Source of the DNA: Marivita lacus
GTDB lineage: Bacteria > Pseudomonadota > Alphaproteobacteria > Rhodobacterales > Rhodobacteraceae
Assembly: GCF_014637725.1 (NCBI RefSeq)
Contig: NZ_BMFC01000009.1
Span: 1 to 64,000 of the forward strand
Direction: 5' to 3'
Length of the DNA: 64,000 nt
In this document: positions 52,776 to 62,347 of the stretch, piece after piece
Position numbering within the stretch: the stretch's first letter is position 1
How the letters are laid out: each line of letters begins with the position of its first letter
Notes under the pieces: model-generated
Database searches by the model: none
Seen by the model: only the letters and a program-made list of their open reading frames with translations
What the model was told of the DNA's origin: nothing
Position numbers and translations under genes: made by a program

Positions 52776-53012
52776 TTAGACGGCGAACATCAGCAGCAGA
52801 GCGACGAGGAACGAGAAGATCCCCAGAGCTTCTGCAAACGCGATACCGATGAAGAGCGTGGCGGTCTGCGATGCAGCAGCCGACGGGTTGCGCAGCGCGC
52901 CGGCAAGGAAGTTGCCAGCAACATTACCGACCCCGAGAGCCGCGAGGCCGGAGCCCATAGCAGCAAGACCAGCGCCGATGTATTGACCGAGGTTTCCGAT
53001 ATCACCTTCCAT
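52776..53012 (-). CDS. atpE: ATP synthase F0 subunit c
   Basis: A 78-aa proteolipid forming the rotary c-ring. Helix 1 ([24 protein letters not shown]) is Gly/Ala-rich. The polar loop holds RNPSA, and helix 2 has the proton-binding Glu in [18 protein letters not shown] (near residue 61). The Glu and motif are those of H+-type rings; Na+ ligand residues are not evident. It lies between the a and b' genes. Confidence 0.96.
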   Translation of the reverse strand: MEGDIGNLGQYIGAGLAAMGSGLAALGVGNVAGNFLAGALRNPSAAASQTATLFIGIAFAEALGIFSFLVALLLMFAV

Positions 53013-53070
53013 GAGTGTATTCTCCTTACGATTGGAAGTTCAGATTAAGGACCAAGCCGGGATGTCCGAC

Positions 53071-53829
53071 TTAGTGATGTGGGTGCAACGCGTCCTTCAG
53101 GTAGACGCATGTGAGGATGGTAAAGACGTAGGCCTGAATGGCCGCCACGAGCACTTCAAGCCCGAAGATCGCAACCACGCCAAGGACCGCGAAAGGCGAG
53201 ACTGCCGCAATCTGTCCAAAGCCCGCGAACACCTTGAGAACCGCGTGACCGGCGGTCAGGTTGCCCGCAAGACGGATGGAGTGGCTCACCGGACGCACGA
53301 AATACGAGATGATCTCGATGATCGCGAGCACCGGGCGAATGGCCAGCGGCGCGGATGTAACCCAGAACAGGCCAAGGAATGACACGCCATTCTTGATGAA
53401 GCCGAGCGCCGTGATCGCGATGAACACGCCAAAGCCCAGCACGGCGGTGATCGCGATATGCGATGTCGGCGAGAACGATGTCGGGATCAGCGCGAGGAAG
53501 TTGGAGAACAGGATGAAGAGGAAGATCGTGAAGATGTACGGGAAGTACTTGAGCCCGTCCTTACCGGTCACATCCTCGACCATCTTGTAGACAAAACCGT
53601 AAGCCAGTTCGGCAACGGATTGCGACCGTGTCGGAACCGTCGCGCGCTTGGCCGTGCCGAGCACCATCAGCGCCGCAACTGCGGCAACCGCCAGAAGCAG
53701 CCACAGCGCGACATTGGTGAACGTGAACATGCCCACCGCACCGTCGCCGAAAAGCGGCTTGACGATGAACTGGTCCATCGGGTGAAACACCAGCCCGCCT
53801 GCGCTCTGACCGTCAGCTTCCGTCGCCAT
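53071..53829 (-). CDS. atpB: ATP synthase F0 subunit a
   Basis: A 252-aa membrane subunit that forms the proton half channels against the c-ring. Five to six helices are visible. The essential Arg lies in [20 protein letters not shown] (near residue 184) and the late [27 protein letters not shown] is the conserved ending. Its start overlaps the AtpI stop by about 17 nt, so the two are coupled. Confidence 0.95.
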   Translation of the reverse strand: MATEADGQSAGGLVFHPMDQFIVKPLFGDGAVGMFTFTNVALWLLLAVAAVAALMVLGTAKRATVPTRSQSVAELAYGFVYKMVEDVTGKDGLKYFPYIFTIFLFILFSNFLALIPTSFSPTSHIAITAVLGFGVFIAITALGFIKNGVSFLGLFWVTSAPLAIRPVLAIIEIISYFVRPVSHSIRLAGNLTAGHAVLKVFAGFGQIAAVSPFAVLGVVAIFGLEVLVAAIQAYVFTILTCVYLKDALHPHH

Positions 53830-54160
53830 GTCGATCCCTCTCGTTCGTCTCGGCCAGATCGGCCAGCTTCTTGGTTTGAAGCTCCTTCGCGGTGCGGATC
53901 ATCACGTTGACCCCCGCGGCAAAGCCCAACAATGTAAACAGCACCATCAACCAAGGTTGCGTTCCGAAGACCGCATCAAACCCGTATCCGATGCCAAATC
54001 CGATCCCTAGACCGGACACCAGCTCGATCACCATGCGCCACGCATGTTGCGCCTGGCTGTAATGCTCCTCCTGATGTGGCTTGTCCTCGCTGGCCCCCTT
54101 GGCCGCCGCAATCCGCGCTTCAAGCGCTTTCAGCCGCTGCTTTGGATCGTCTTCGGACAC
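53813..54160 (-). CDS. atpI: AtpI family protein (F0F1 assembly factor)
   Basis: A protein of about 115 aa with a charged N-terminal helix, then two membrane helices ([23 protein letters not shown] and [21 protein letters not shown]). AtpI helps c-ring assembly or ion supply and heads atp operons. Two adjacent GTG codons may start it; the second, at 54160, is 7 nt after GAGG and gives [10 protein letters not shown], which looks better. A promoter with good -35/-10 boxes is just upstream. Confidence 0.9.
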   Translation of the reverse strand: MSEDDPKQRLKALEARIAAAKGASEDKPHQEEHYSQAQHAWRMVIELVSGLGIGFGIGYGFDAVFGTQPWLMVLFTLLGFAAGVNVMIRTAKELQTKKLADLAETNERDRHGDGS

Positions 54161-54189
54161 CACTCCACCTCGGTTGGAACGTTGGGCCT

Positions 54190-54218
54190 GTGCTACGGTG
54201 CAGCATGGCCTGAGTCAA
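54190..54218 (-). promoter_or_regulatory. Promoter of the ATP synthase F0 operon
   Basis: On the minus strand TTGACT (54218-54213) and TAGCAC (54195-54190) are separated by exactly 17 bp, close to the sigma-70-type consensus. Transcription would begin near 54183, leaving a short leader of about 20 nt before atpI. Confidence 0.6.
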
Positions 54219-54343
54219 GGCGCTGTTGAGGCGGGCTTCTGACACATCAAGCCCCTGATAAACATCAAAAATATCGGCCGAGCACGGAACACGGCCAAAC
54301 GGTCACAGGCCCGGATCTCCCGCATTTGCCCAAAACGGCATAT

Positions 54344-54359
54344 TCAACTTTCCGGTTGA
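54344..54359 (+). promoter_or_regulatory. Possible ArsR operator
   Basis: TCAAC and GTTGA flank 6 nt in an inverted repeat 32 nt before the ArsR-type gene start. Autorepression by ArsR proteins through such sites is common; this assignment rests only on position and symmetry. Confidence 0.3.
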
Positions 54360-54390
54360 GTTTTTCCCGCAGCTTCGTCTACTGCGCGCC

Positions 54391-54723
54391 ATGGCCCCAA
54401 GTCTCGACACCGTCTTCGCCGCTTTGGCAGACCCGACACGCCGTCAGATCCTGACGATGCTGCTCGAGGATGACATGGCCGTGACCGACGTGGCCGAACC
54501 GTTCGAGATGTCGCTGGCCGCGATTTCCAAACATCTCATGATCCTCGCCAATGCCGGTCTGATCAGCCAGGAAAAACGCGGCCGGGTGAAATGGTGCAAA
54601 CTGGAGCCGGACGCTCTCAAAGACGCAAGCGTCTGGATGCAGGCCTTCGGTCAGTTCGAGGCGATCAATCTCGACGCGTTCGAGCGCTTCCTGCAGACCG
54701 AAAACCTGACCTCGGACAGCTGA
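54391..54723 (+). CDS. ArsR-family transcriptional regulator
   Basis: A 110-aa single winged-helix repressor. The HTH core is DPTRRQILTMLLEDDMAVTDVAEPFEMSLAAISKHLMILANAGLI (about residues 14-58) with the wing EKRGRVKWCKLEPDAL. No metal-binding Cys pair is seen in the recognition helix, so it is more like the SdpR/non-metal branch. No target gene is adjacent downstream on its strand. An inverted repeat upstream may be its own operator. Confidence 0.87.
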   Translation: MAPSLDTVFAALADPTRRQILTMLLEDDMAVTDVAEPFEMSLAAISKHLMILANAGLISQEKRGRVKWCKLEPDALKDASVWMQAFGQFEAINLDAFERFLQTENLTSDS

Positions 54724-54726
54724 GCA

Positions 54727-54771
54727 CAAACGCATCAAGGCGTTTGCGACACTCCGTTAACGGAGTGTCGC
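54727..54771. repeat. Two adjacent hairpins between convergent genes
   Basis: CAAACGC (54727-54733) pairs with GCGTTTG (54740-54746). 54746-54771 is a perfect 26-nt palindrome with half site GCGACACTCCGTT. They fill the gap between the convergent ArsR and M3 peptidase genes. The palindrome could end transcription from both sides, though T tracts are lacking. Confidence 0.6.
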
Positions 54772-54775
54772 CCAT

Positions 54776-56788
54776 TCATGCAGCCAGCCCGCGCCCCTTG
54801 AGCAATGCCTCGACCCCCGGCATCCGACCCCGGAACTTGGTGTAAAGCACATCCGCCTCTTCGGAGCCGCCTGCCGACAGGATGAACCGCTCCAGCTTTT
54901 CGGCCATCTCTGCATCAAAGGCGCCGCCCGCTTCCTCGAACGCCTCGAACGCATCCGCGTCCATCACCTCGGACCACATGTAGCTGTAATACCCCGACGA
55001 ATAGCCGTCACCGGTGAACACATGCGCGAAATGCGGCGTCGCGTGGCGCATGACAATCGCCTGGGGCAGTCCCAGATCCGTCAGCACCCGCGTCTGTTCC
55101 GACATCGGATCCGCGGGTGGCTCACCCTCGTGGAACGCCAGATCGACAAGCGCCGAAGCGACATATTCCACCGTCTGGAACCCCATGTCATAGGTCGCCG
55201 CCGCCAGCACCTTGTCCAGCATCTCGCGTGGCATCGGCTCTCCGGTGTCCGCATGGGTCGCGAATTCCTGCAACACCTCCGGCACCTCCAGCCAATGCTC
55301 GTACAACTGGCTCGGCAACTCCACAAAGTCCCGCGCCACGGAAGTGCCCGAGATCATCTCGTAACTCACATCCGACAGCATCTGGTGCAGCGCGTGTCCG
55401 AACTCGTGAAACAATGTCCGCGCATCGTCATAAGACAACAGCGCCGGATCACCTTTGGCGAAGTTGCAGATATTGACCACGATCGGCCCCTGCACATCCG
55501 GAAACTTGCGCTGCGACCGCATCGTCGAACACCACGCGCCCGACCGTTTCGACGCACGCGCGAAATAATCCCCGACAAACACCGCCACATGCTGCCCGTC
55601 GCGCGTGACCTCCCACGCGCGCGCATCCCCGTGGTAGAGCGGCACGTCCAGCGGCTTGAACGCCAACCCGAACAGCCGGTGAGCACAGGAAAACGCCGCC
55701 TCGATCATCCGCTCCAGCTGCAGATAGGGCTTCAACTCCGCCTCGTTCAGCGCGAACTCCTCGCGCCGCCGGGCCTCGGAATAATATCGCCAGTCCCAGG
55801 CCTGCAACGGACCGTTCACACCATCCGCGCGCATCCGCTCTTCGAGCAGCGCCGCATCCTCCAGCGCGCGGGCTTTCGCAGGCTCCCACACCTCCATGAG
55901 CAAGCCGCGCACCGCGTCGGGCGTTTTCGCCATCTCGGTCTCGAGCTTGTAGGATGCGAAATCGTCATAGCCGAGCAACTGCGCCCGCTCATGCCGCAAC
56001 CCGAGGATCTCGGCCGCAACGTCCCGGTTGTCCGTCTTGCCACCGTTCTCACCCCGCGCAACCCAGGCGCGCCACGCCTCTTCGCGCAAGGCCCGGTTCG
56101 GACAGAACTGCAGGAATGGCACAATCACAGACCGCGACAGGGTCAGCACCGGACCACCCGCACCACGCTCCTTGCCCGCCGCGCGCACCGCGTTGATGAC
56201 AAAGCCGGGCAATCCCTCAAGCTCGTCCTCCGACAGCGCACGCTGCCAATCCCGCTCATCCGCCAGCAGGTTCTGACCGAACTGCGTGCCCAAGGTGGCC
56301 AACCGCCCCTTGATCTCCTTCATCCGCGCCGCGTCCCCGCCCATGAGCGCCGCGCCCGCACGCACGAACCCGCGATGGGTGAGCATCAGCACACGCGCCT
56401 TCTCGGGTGTCAGGTCCAGCGCATCGCGCGCCAGCCACACCTGTTCGATCCGCGAAAACAGCGCCTGATTGCCGTAGATCGCCGCCGAATGCGCCGCAAG
56501 CTTCGGGGAAAACTCCCGCATGATCTCTTCGCGCGCATCGGTGCTGTCGGCCCCGGCAAGATTGTAGAACACCCCAAGCACCCGGTCCAAACTGGCCCCC
56601 GTGCGCATCAGACCTTCGATGGTGTTCTCGAACGTGGGCGGCTCCGGGTTGATCGCTATCAACTCGACCTCGGCCAGCCCTTCCACCATCGCGGCCTCGA
56701 TCGCAGGTGCGAAATGCGCATCCTCGATCCGGTCAAAGGGCGGCAGGCCAAACGGCGTTTCCCAGGTTTCAAGCAACGGATTGGTCAT
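54776..56788 (-). CDS. M3 family metallopeptidase (peptidyl-dipeptidase Dcp/oligopeptidase A type)
   Basis: A 670-aa zinc peptidase that trims short peptides. The zinc site LFHEFGHALHQ lies near residues 458-468, followed by EMISGTSVARDFVELPSQLYEHW with the third ligand Glu. The late block GYSSGYYSYMWSEVMDADAFEAF is conserved in Dcp/OpdA. No signal peptide is seen, so it is cytosolic and probably recycles peptides. The length fits Dcp. Confidence 0.93.
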   Translation of the reverse strand: MTNPLLETWETPFGLPPFDRIEDAHFAPAIEAAMVEGLAEVELIAINPEPPTFENTIEGLMRTGASLDRVLGVFYNLAGADSTDAREEIMREFSPKLAAHSAAIYGNQALFSRIEQVWLARDALDLTPEKARVLMLTHRGFVRAGAALMGGDAARMKEIKGRLATLGTQFGQNLLADERDWQRALSEDELEGLPGFVINAVRAAGKERGAGGPVLTLSRSVIVPFLQFCPNRALREEAWRAWVARGENGGKTDNRDVAAEILGLRHERAQLLGYDDFASYKLETEMAKTPDAVRGLLMEVWEPAKARALEDAALLEERMRADGVNGPLQAWDWRYYSEARRREEFALNEAELKPYLQLERMIEAAFSCAHRLFGLAFKPLDVPLYHGDARAWEVTRDGQHVAVFVGDYFARASKRSGAWCSTMRSQRKFPDVQGPIVVNICNFAKGDPALLSYDDARTLFHEFGHALHQMLSDVSYEMISGTSVARDFVELPSQLYEHWLEVPEVLQEFATHADTGEPMPREMLDKVLAAATYDMGFQTVEYVASALVDLAFHEGEPPADPMSEQTRVLTDLGLPQAIVMRHATPHFAHVFTGDGYSSGYYSYMWSEVMDADAFEAFEEAGGAFDAEMAEKLERFILSAGGSEEADVLYTKFRGRMPGVEALLKGRGLAA

Positions 56789-56870
56789 CGGACACTCCAG
56801 AATTGTTTGATCAAAACCTAGGTCTCCGCGCGCCGAACAACAATGGCCAACGCAACGCGATCACCGGCAA

Positions 56871-57947
56871 TCAGCGCGCCAGAGCCGCCGTGTTCGTCGC
56901 TCCGGCACCGCAGACCGGACACTCCGCGCGCGGCTTCAACGCGATCTTGCGGGTCTCACCCCAGAGCGCGTCGTAAATCAGCATCTCGCCCCTCAACGCC
57001 TGCCCAGCCCCGGTGATCACCTTGATCGCCTCGACCGCCATCATCGATCCGATCACACCGGGCAACGGCCCGATGACCCCCGCCTCGGCACAGGATGGTG
57101 CCAACCCGTCCGCCGGAGCCTCGGGAAAAATGCACTGGTAGCAGGGCGCGCCCGACGCCGGATCAAAGACCGAGATCTGCCCTTCCCATTGCGACAAGGC
57201 ACCGGAGATCAACGGCTTGCCCGCCTCCACGGCCACGCGATTGACCAGATACCGCGTCTCGAAATTGTCGGTCCCGTCCAGCACCAGATCGTACTCCGCC
57301 ACCAGATCCACCGCCATCGCGTCGGTCAGCCGTCGATGATAGGGCAGAACCTCGACATAAGGATTCTGTGCCACCATCGCCGATTGCGCGGAAAACACCT
57401 TGGGGATCCCGATATCCTGATCGCGGTGGATCACCTGCCGCTGAAGGTTGGCATTCTCGACCACGTCATCGTCGATCACCCCGATGGTGCCCACACCTGC
57501 CGCCGCAAGGTATTGCAACGCGGGCGCCCCCAGCCCCCCGGCGCCGATCACAAGAACCTTGGCATCCCGCAACGCCTTCTGCCCCGGCCCACCGATCTCG
57601 CGCAGCACGATATGGCGCGCGTAACGCTCCAGTTCCGAACCCGAAAATCGCTCGCCGCGCGGCACGACCGGGACATCGGCCTGTTCCTTCACCAGCGCCC
57701 TGGTCTTCAGCCCCTGGACGACCTTGCCGTAGAGCACGGCAAGCGCCGCAAAGACGCCCAGCAGGATCCAGAGCGCGGCACTTTCCCCGGTCGCCATCCG
57801 CAACGGATGCCCCAGCGGCAGCGCGATCTGGATAAACAGAACGCCCACATACAAAAGCCCGATCATGTAAAGCCGCGCCTTGCGGGGCATCTTCATCAGC
57901 GCCCCCAACCCCCAAAGGCCGGCAGCCATGGCAAAAACGACGATCAT
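56871..57947 (-). CDS. MoeB/ThiF/HesA family E1-like adenylyltransferase with N-terminal membrane segment
   Basis: A 358-aa protein. The first ~85 residues hold three hydrophobic helices (about 2-20, 27-45, 58-76), an addition to the normal ~250-aa enzyme. The E1-like domain starts [19 protein letters not shown], has the ATP-binding [23 protein letters not shown] near residue 131 and [14 protein letters not shown]. Zinc cysteines are CYQC and CPVC, and the active-site Cys segment is [10 protein letters not shown]. It activates the C-terminus of a ubiquitin-like sulfur carrier (MoaD/ThiS). Its stop lies past moeB-like conserved ends; start overlaps the dut stop. Confidence 0.87.
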   Translation of the reverse strand: MIVVFAMAAGLWGLGALMKMPRKARLYMIGLLYVGVLFIQIALPLGHPLRMATGESAALWILLGVFAALAVLYGKVVQGLKTRALVKEQADVPVVPRGERFSGSELERYARHIVLREIGGPGQKALRDAKVLVIGAGGLGAPALQYLAAAGVGTIGVIDDDVVENANLQRQVIHRDQDIGIPKVFSAQSAMVAQNPYVEVLPYHRRLTDAMAVDLVAEYDLVLDGTDNFETRYLVNRVAVEAGKPLISGALSQWEGQISVFDPASGAPCYQCIFPEAPADGLAPSCAEAGVIGPLPGVIGSMMAVEAIKVITGAGQALRGEMLIYDALWGETRKIALKPRAECPVCGAGATNTAALAR

Positions 57948-58402
57948 TGCGACACCCCTGTCGATCCGAAGCCGCCAGCACCCCGCGCCGTGTCGCTCAA
58001 CGCGTCGACCTCGACAAACGAGGCCCGCAGGACCGGCGCCACCACCATCTGCGCGATACGGTCACCATGGGCGATCTCGAACGCCTCCTGCCCGGCATTC
58101 ATCACGATCACCCCCAGCACGCCGCGATAATCGCTGTCGATGGTCCCCGGCGCATTGGGCAATGTGATCCCATGCTTCAACGCCAGACCGGAACGCGGCC
58201 GGATCTGCACTTCGAACCCCACGGGGATCGCCAGTCGCAGCCCCGTCGGCACCAGTGCCCGCGCTCCCGGCTCCAAAGTCATTGCACCGCGATCCGGGAA
58301 ATTCGCCCGCAGGTCCGCCCCCGCCGCGCCGGCACTGGCATAGGTCGGCAGACCCAAAGACCTGTCCGCCCCCTCGTCCCACGTCAATTCTATCGCGACC
58401 AC
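57944..58402 (-). CDS. dut: dUTP diphosphatase
   Basis: A 152-aa trimeric dUTPase that makes dUMP and keeps uracil out of DNA. All motifs are visible: [10 protein letters not shown] near residue 24, [11 protein letters not shown] near 68, [12 protein letters not shown] near 82, [12 protein letters not shown] near 104 and the C-terminal [10 protein letters not shown] that closes the active site. GTG at 58402 is preferred as start because AGAAGAAGGG stands 6 nt upstream; an in-frame TTG lies within that purine run. Confidence 0.94.
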   Translation of the reverse strand: MVAIELTWDEGADRSLGLPTYASAGAAGADLRANFPDRGAMTLEPGARALVPTGLRLAIPVGFEVQIRPRSGLALKHGITLPNAPGTIDSDYRGVLGVIVMNAGQEAFEIAHGDRIAQMVVAPVLRASFVEVDALSDTARGAGGFGSTGVSQ

Positions 58403-58409
58403 GTTTTGC

Positions 58410-58436
58410 CCTTCTTCTTTTTCCAAATATGCAAAC
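58410..58436 (-). repeat. 27-nt leader sequence, copy 2 (identical to one before the M20 hydrolase)
   Basis: This is the second copy of the leader element at 37774-37800. Both stand directly upstream of a minus-strand start and supply the purine-rich ribosome-binding site. The flanking bases differ, so the identity is limited to the 27 nt. Confidence 0.7.
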
Positions 58437-58452
58437 TGGCCCGACCGCGCCG

Positions 58453-59646
58453 TCAGACCAGCGCGTCGGCAATCCGTGCTGCCAATTGACGCGCCACCGC
58501 ATCCTTGCCCATGCGCGGCCAGGACTCCGCCCCGCTGTCGGAAATCAGCGTCACCGCGTTTTCCGATCCACCCATGATGCCCGTCGCAGGTGACACGTCA
58601 TTCGCCACGATCCAGTCGCAGCCCTTGCGCGCCCGCTTGGCGGTGGCGTTCCGGATCACGTCATCGGTCTCGGCCGCAAAGCCCACCACCAATGCGGGCC
58701 GTCCGTGAGCCATTTGCGACACCTCGGCAAGGATGTCGGGGTTTTCCGCGAATTCCATCACGGGCAACGCCCCGGCGACCTTCTTGATCTTGCTGTCGGA
58801 CGCACCGACCACCCGCCAATCCGCCACGGCGGCCGCGAAGACAGCCGCGTCGGCTGGAAGAGCGGCCAGCACTGCCGCCCGCATCTCGCGCGCCGTTTCC
58901 ACGGGCACCAGATCGACGCCGTAAGGCGGTGCAACCGATGCCGGGCCGGTGACAAAGACAACCTCCGCCCCCAAAGCCCGCAACGCTGCCGCAATCGCAG
59001 TCCCCTGCGCGCCCGAGGACCGGTTCGCGATATAGCGCACCGGATCAATGGGCTCATGCGTCGGCCCGGAGGTGACAATGATCCGCTTGCCCGTCAGTGG
59101 CCCATCCGCCAAAGCGCCGACAACCGCGTCGACAATCTCCAGAGGTTCGGCCATCCGACCGGGGCCGAATTCCCCGCAGGCCATATCGCCCTCGTTCGGC
59201 CCAACCAGCGCCACGCCATCCCCCCGCAGCACTGCAAGGTTGCGCCGCGTCGCCGGATGATCCCACATGCGCACGTTCATCGCGGGCGCGATCATCACAG
59301 GCGTGTCCGTGGCCAGCAAAAGCGTCGTCGCCAGATCGCCCGCCAATCCCTGCGCCATCTTCGCCATCAGATCCGCCGTCGCCGGGGCCACCAGCACCAG
59401 ATCCGCCACGCGCGACAGCTGGATATGCCCCATCTCGGCCTCGTCCGTCAGGTCGAAGAGGTCGGTATAGACCTTTTCCCCGGCCAATGCAGCGACGGAC
59501 AAGGGCGTAACAAACTCCGCCGCAGCCCGCGTCATGACCGGCGTCACCACAGCACCGCGTTCGCGCAAGCGGCGGATCAGGTCGAGGCTTTTATACGCCG
59601 CGATTCCACCGCCGATGATCAGAAGGATACGTTTGCCGCTCAACAT
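58453..59646 (-). CDS. coaBC: Bifunctional phosphopantothenoylcysteine decarboxylase / phosphopantothenate-cysteine ligase
   Basis: A 397-aa coenzyme A biosynthesis enzyme. The N-terminal CoaC flavoprotein domain ([27 protein letters not shown], then [20 protein letters not shown] and the substrate-clamp block around [16 protein letters not shown]) ends near residue 175. The C-terminal CoaB domain begins [22 protein letters not shown]-like and carries AAVADWRV and FAAETDD. Length and order are standard. It precedes dut on the same strand. Confidence 0.94.
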   Translation of the reverse strand: MLSGKRILLIIGGGIAAYKSLDLIRRLRERGAVVTPVMTRAAAEFVTPLSVAALAGEKVYTDLFDLTDEAEMGHIQLSRVADLVLVAPATADLMAKMAQGLAGDLATTLLLATDTPVMIAPAMNVRMWDHPATRRNLAVLRGDGVALVGPNEGDMACGEFGPGRMAEPLEIVDAVVGALADGPLTGKRIIVTSGPTHEPIDPVRYIANRSSGAQGTAIAAALRALGAEVVFVTGPASVAPPYGVDLVPVETAREMRAAVLAALPADAAVFAAAVADWRVVGASDSKIKKVAGALPVMEFAENPDILAEVSQMAHGRPALVVGFAAETDDVIRNATAKRARKGCDWIVANDVSPATGIMGGSENAVTLISDSGAESWPRMGKDAVARQLAARIADALV

Positions 59647-59705
59647 AAGGCACAGTCCTGACAGGGTTCCGTGTCTTTGTTACGGGGCCGCCCGGCAAAA
59701 CTCAA

Positions 59706-60485
59706 TCAGCGGAACGCGTCGCAGGGATCGCCCCGATCGACCGGGGGCGACGTTTCGACCACATCGAACACCCCCGACGGCGCTGCACCCTCTTCACCCT
59801 GACCCAAGGCCGCCACGCGCAAGTCCGGTTCGGCCGCCATCAGGTAGACCGGCGCACCCCAATCCATCCGTGCATGCCCGTTGCCGGTGATCACCACCAC
59901 CGGCCCGCCATGCGCCTCGACCGCCTGCACCGCCGAATAGGCCAGTTCCGCATCGCGCAGCCGCTGAATGCTCACCATCACTGGCAACATCTCTTCCGGC
60001 ATCGCGTCGCAATGTGCCGCCAGTTGCAGCGCCTCGCGCTCTGCCTGCTGGGCATCCGGCAAAGGCGCGGTCAATCCGTATGCTTCCGCATCACCGCGAA
60101 ACGCCTCCGCCATGCCCTCGGCCATCGCCTGCCGCGCCACGTCACGCGGGATCGCTGCGCCGAAATAGTCGGCCTCGGGTGCCGCCGCAAAGATCGGATA
60201 ATAGATCGAGAAATCCGGCCAGCCGCTGTCGTTCCAGCCAAGTGCGGCTTCCAACGCCGCCTCATCCGTAACCAGATCCGGCGTCACCAGATCCGCCTGC
60301 GCCTGCGTCAACATCTCGAACACCAACGCAGTCGGTCCGATCTCGGTCACATACGCCGCCTGTCGCAGGTGATGCTCCGGGTTGTCATGCAACTCTCCGA
60401 GAAACACCACATCGGCCCCATCGAAAACGCCCCCAGCAGCCAAGGCCGTGGGGGCGAAAATCAGGAAACCAAGCGCATGTCTCAT
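59706..60485 (-). CDS. ChaN family exported protein
   Basis: A 259-aa protein with a hydrophobic signal-like N-terminus (MRHALGFLIFAPTALAAGG) without a lipobox Cys. The EreA/ChaN-like fold is shown by VVFLGELHDNPEHHLRQA (near residues 28-45), VFEMLTQAQ and a late VVVITGNGHARMDWG. Campylobacter ChaN binds heme; the role here is unknown. Its start overlaps the rpoH stop by 4 nt, linking it to the stress sigma factor. Confidence 0.8.
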   Translation of the reverse strand: MRHALGFLIFAPTALAAGGVFDGADVVFLGELHDNPEHHLRQAAYVTEIGPTALVFEMLTQAQADLVTPDLVTDEAALEAALGWNDSGWPDFSIYYPIFAAAPEADYFGAAIPRDVARQAMAEGMAEAFRGDAEAYGLTAPLPDAQQAEREALQLAAHCDAMPEEMLPVMVSIQRLRDAELAYSAVQAVEAHGGPVVVITGNGHARMDWGAPVYLMAAEPDLRVAALGQGEEGAAPSGVFDVVETSPPVDRGDPCDAFR

Positions 60486-61360
60486 GAAAGGAAGTGTTGC
60501 ACCTCGGGGCTCTGCGCCTCAAGCGATTTGCGGATCTTCGCAAACGCCGCCGCCTCCAGCTGGCGTACCCGTTCCTTGGACAGACCCAGCTCGTTCCCAA
60601 GGCTCTCCAGCGTCCGCGCATCTTCGCGCAGCTTGCGTTCGCGCACGATGAACCGTTCCCGCTCGTTGAGCTGGTTCATCGCCATCATCAGCCACTGGCG
60701 CAACTGCGCAAGGTCCATGTCTTCTTCGACCCGCTCATCCGCCTGCGCGCTTTCGTCCTCCAGCGCGTCGATCCACTCACGACCCTCGTCCTCGGTCGAT
60801 TGCGTCGCGTTCAGCGAATAATCTGAGCCCGACAACCGGCCTTCCATCATCTCGACGTCATGGAGTGGAACACCGATTTCCTTGGCAACCATCCGGCGCA
60901 TCTCGTGAGCCTCGAGTGTCTTGCCCTCTGCCGCCGCCTCGCGCTCCAGACGCGCCTGAACCCGGCGCATGTTGAAAAACAGCGATTTCTGCGACGAGGT
61001 CGACCCGGTCCGCACGATGGACCAGTTGCGCATCACGTAATCCTGGATCGACGCCTTGATCCACCAGACCGCGTAGGTCGAGAACCGCACGCCACGATCG
61101 GGGTCGAACTTGTCTGCGGCCTTCATCAGGCCCAGACCCGCCTCCTGGATCAGGTCGTTCATTGGCGCGCCGTAGCGCTTGAACTTCGACGCCATCGAAA
61201 TGGCCAGTCGCATGTATGCGGTGATCAACCGGTGAAGTGCCACTTCGTCGCGCTGATCGCGCCACGCATAGGCCAGCTTGAGTTCCGTCTCCGCGTCCAG
61301 CAATTCTGCCTTCATCGCACGGCGAGACAGGGTTTGGTCGTTAAACGAGTCCAGTGCCAT
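60482..61360 (-). CDS. rpoH: RNA polymerase sigma factor RpoH (sigma-32 family, RpoHII-like)
   Basis: A 292-aa heat/oxidative-stress sigma factor. Region 2 has ISMASKFKRYGAPMNDLIQEAGLGLMKAADKFDPDRGVRFSTYAVWWIKASIQDYVMRNW-type core motifs (positions ~54-115). The RpoH box follows as SQKSLFFNMRR near 124, and region 4 LESLGNELGLSKERVRQLEAAAFAKIR closes the protein. The SSQKSLFFNM box wording suggests the second RpoH class (RpoHII), which in Rhodobacter serves singlet-oxygen stress; this sub-typing is inferred. ChaN-like protein is co-transcribed. Confidence 0.93.
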   Translation of the reverse strand: MALDSFNDQTLSRRAMKAELLDAETELKLAYAWRDQRDEVALHRLITAYMRLAISMASKFKRYGAPMNDLIQEAGLGLMKAADKFDPDRGVRFSTYAVWWIKASIQDYVMRNWSIVRTGSTSSQKSLFFNMRRVQARLEREAAAEGKTLEAHEMRRMVAKEIGVPLHDVEMMEGRLSGSDYSLNATQSTEDEGREWIDALEDESAQADERVEEDMDLAQLRQWLMMAMNQLNERERFIVRERKLREDARTLESLGNELGLSKERVRQLEAAAFAKIRKSLEAQSPEVQHFLS

Positions 61361-61567
61361 TGGTGCCCCCTGATCTTATGTCTTGTAAGTGTTACGGGGA
61401 TCACCCGCGCATGGATCAAAGATTCATCGAGAAAGTTTCAATACCGTCACAACGCCCCGACACATTCATGCGTTCCGGTGATGAGGCCGCGCACAATTCG
61501 AAATTGGGCTTTTGGCAAGCTCTACGATACCATTGCACAGAACCAATGCAACACGGGACGCACCTGC

Positions 61568-62254
61568 ATGAGTTATGAGCTTTTCATCGGCGATTACGCC
61601 TATTCCAGCTGGTCGCTGCGCGGCTGGCTGCTGTTCCGCGCTCTCAACATCTTGCCGAAGATTCACCTTGTCGATTTCAACCAGACCAGTGTGGCAGACC
61701 AACTCGTCGGGATCGCGCCCGCCCGCACCGTACCCGCGATGCGCACCGCCGAAGGCACGGTGATCTGGGATTCGCTCGCAATGGCGGAAGAACTGCACAG
61801 CCGTCATCCCGAAGGCGCGCTCTGGCCCGATGATCCGGCAGCGCGCGGTCTGGGCCGGGCGCTCGCCGCCGAAATGCATTCCGGCTTTGCCGCGCTGCGC
61901 AGCGAATGTCCGATGAACCTGCGCACCGCCTATCGCGACGTGCGCTTGTCCGACGCCACGCAATCCGACATCGCCCGCATCGAAACCCTCTGGACCCATG
62001 CGCGCGACCGCTACGCCGATCTGGGCCCATGGCTTCTGGGCCGCTACTCCATTGCAGACATCGCCTTTGCCCCGGTCGCCGCACGGTTCGCGGGCTATGA
62101 CGTGGCGTTGTCGGACAGCGCGCAGCGCTATGTCGACACGCATCTCGCCGATCCCTGGTTCCGCGAGTGGCGGGACATGGCGCTGACCATCGGCGACACC
62201 CTGCCCTGGTACGCCAAACCCTTCGACACGCGGCCCTGGCCCGAACCGGCCTGA
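61568..62254 (+). CDS. Glutathione S-transferase family protein
   Basis: A 228-aa GST, divergent from rpoH. The N-terminal domain reads YELFIGDYAYSSWSLRGWLLFRAL with the GSH-activating Ser in YSSWS near residue 13, then PARTVPAMRTAEGTVIWDSLAMAEEL. The C-terminal domain has YSIADIAFAPVAARF near 163. The SSWSLR wording is that of the zeta/YfcF-like branch. It lies 207 nt from the rpoH start; that gap holds both promoters but no clear box. Confidence 0.87.
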   Translation: MSYELFIGDYAYSSWSLRGWLLFRALNILPKIHLVDFNQTSVADQLVGIAPARTVPAMRTAEGTVIWDSLAMAEELHSRHPEGALWPDDPAARGLGRALAAEMHSGFAALRSECPMNLRTAYRDVRLSDATQSDIARIETLWTHARDRYADLGPWLLGRYSIADIAFAPVAARFAGYDVALSDSAQRYVDTHLADPWFREWRDMALTIGDTLPWYAKPFDTRPWPEPA

Positions 62255-62347
62255 ACAAACCCCCGGTACGACACCGATTTCCAAAGTCCGTTAACCATTT
62301 CGCAACCAAGATCCCCTCACGGTCACAGCACACGAGGACCGGATCAC

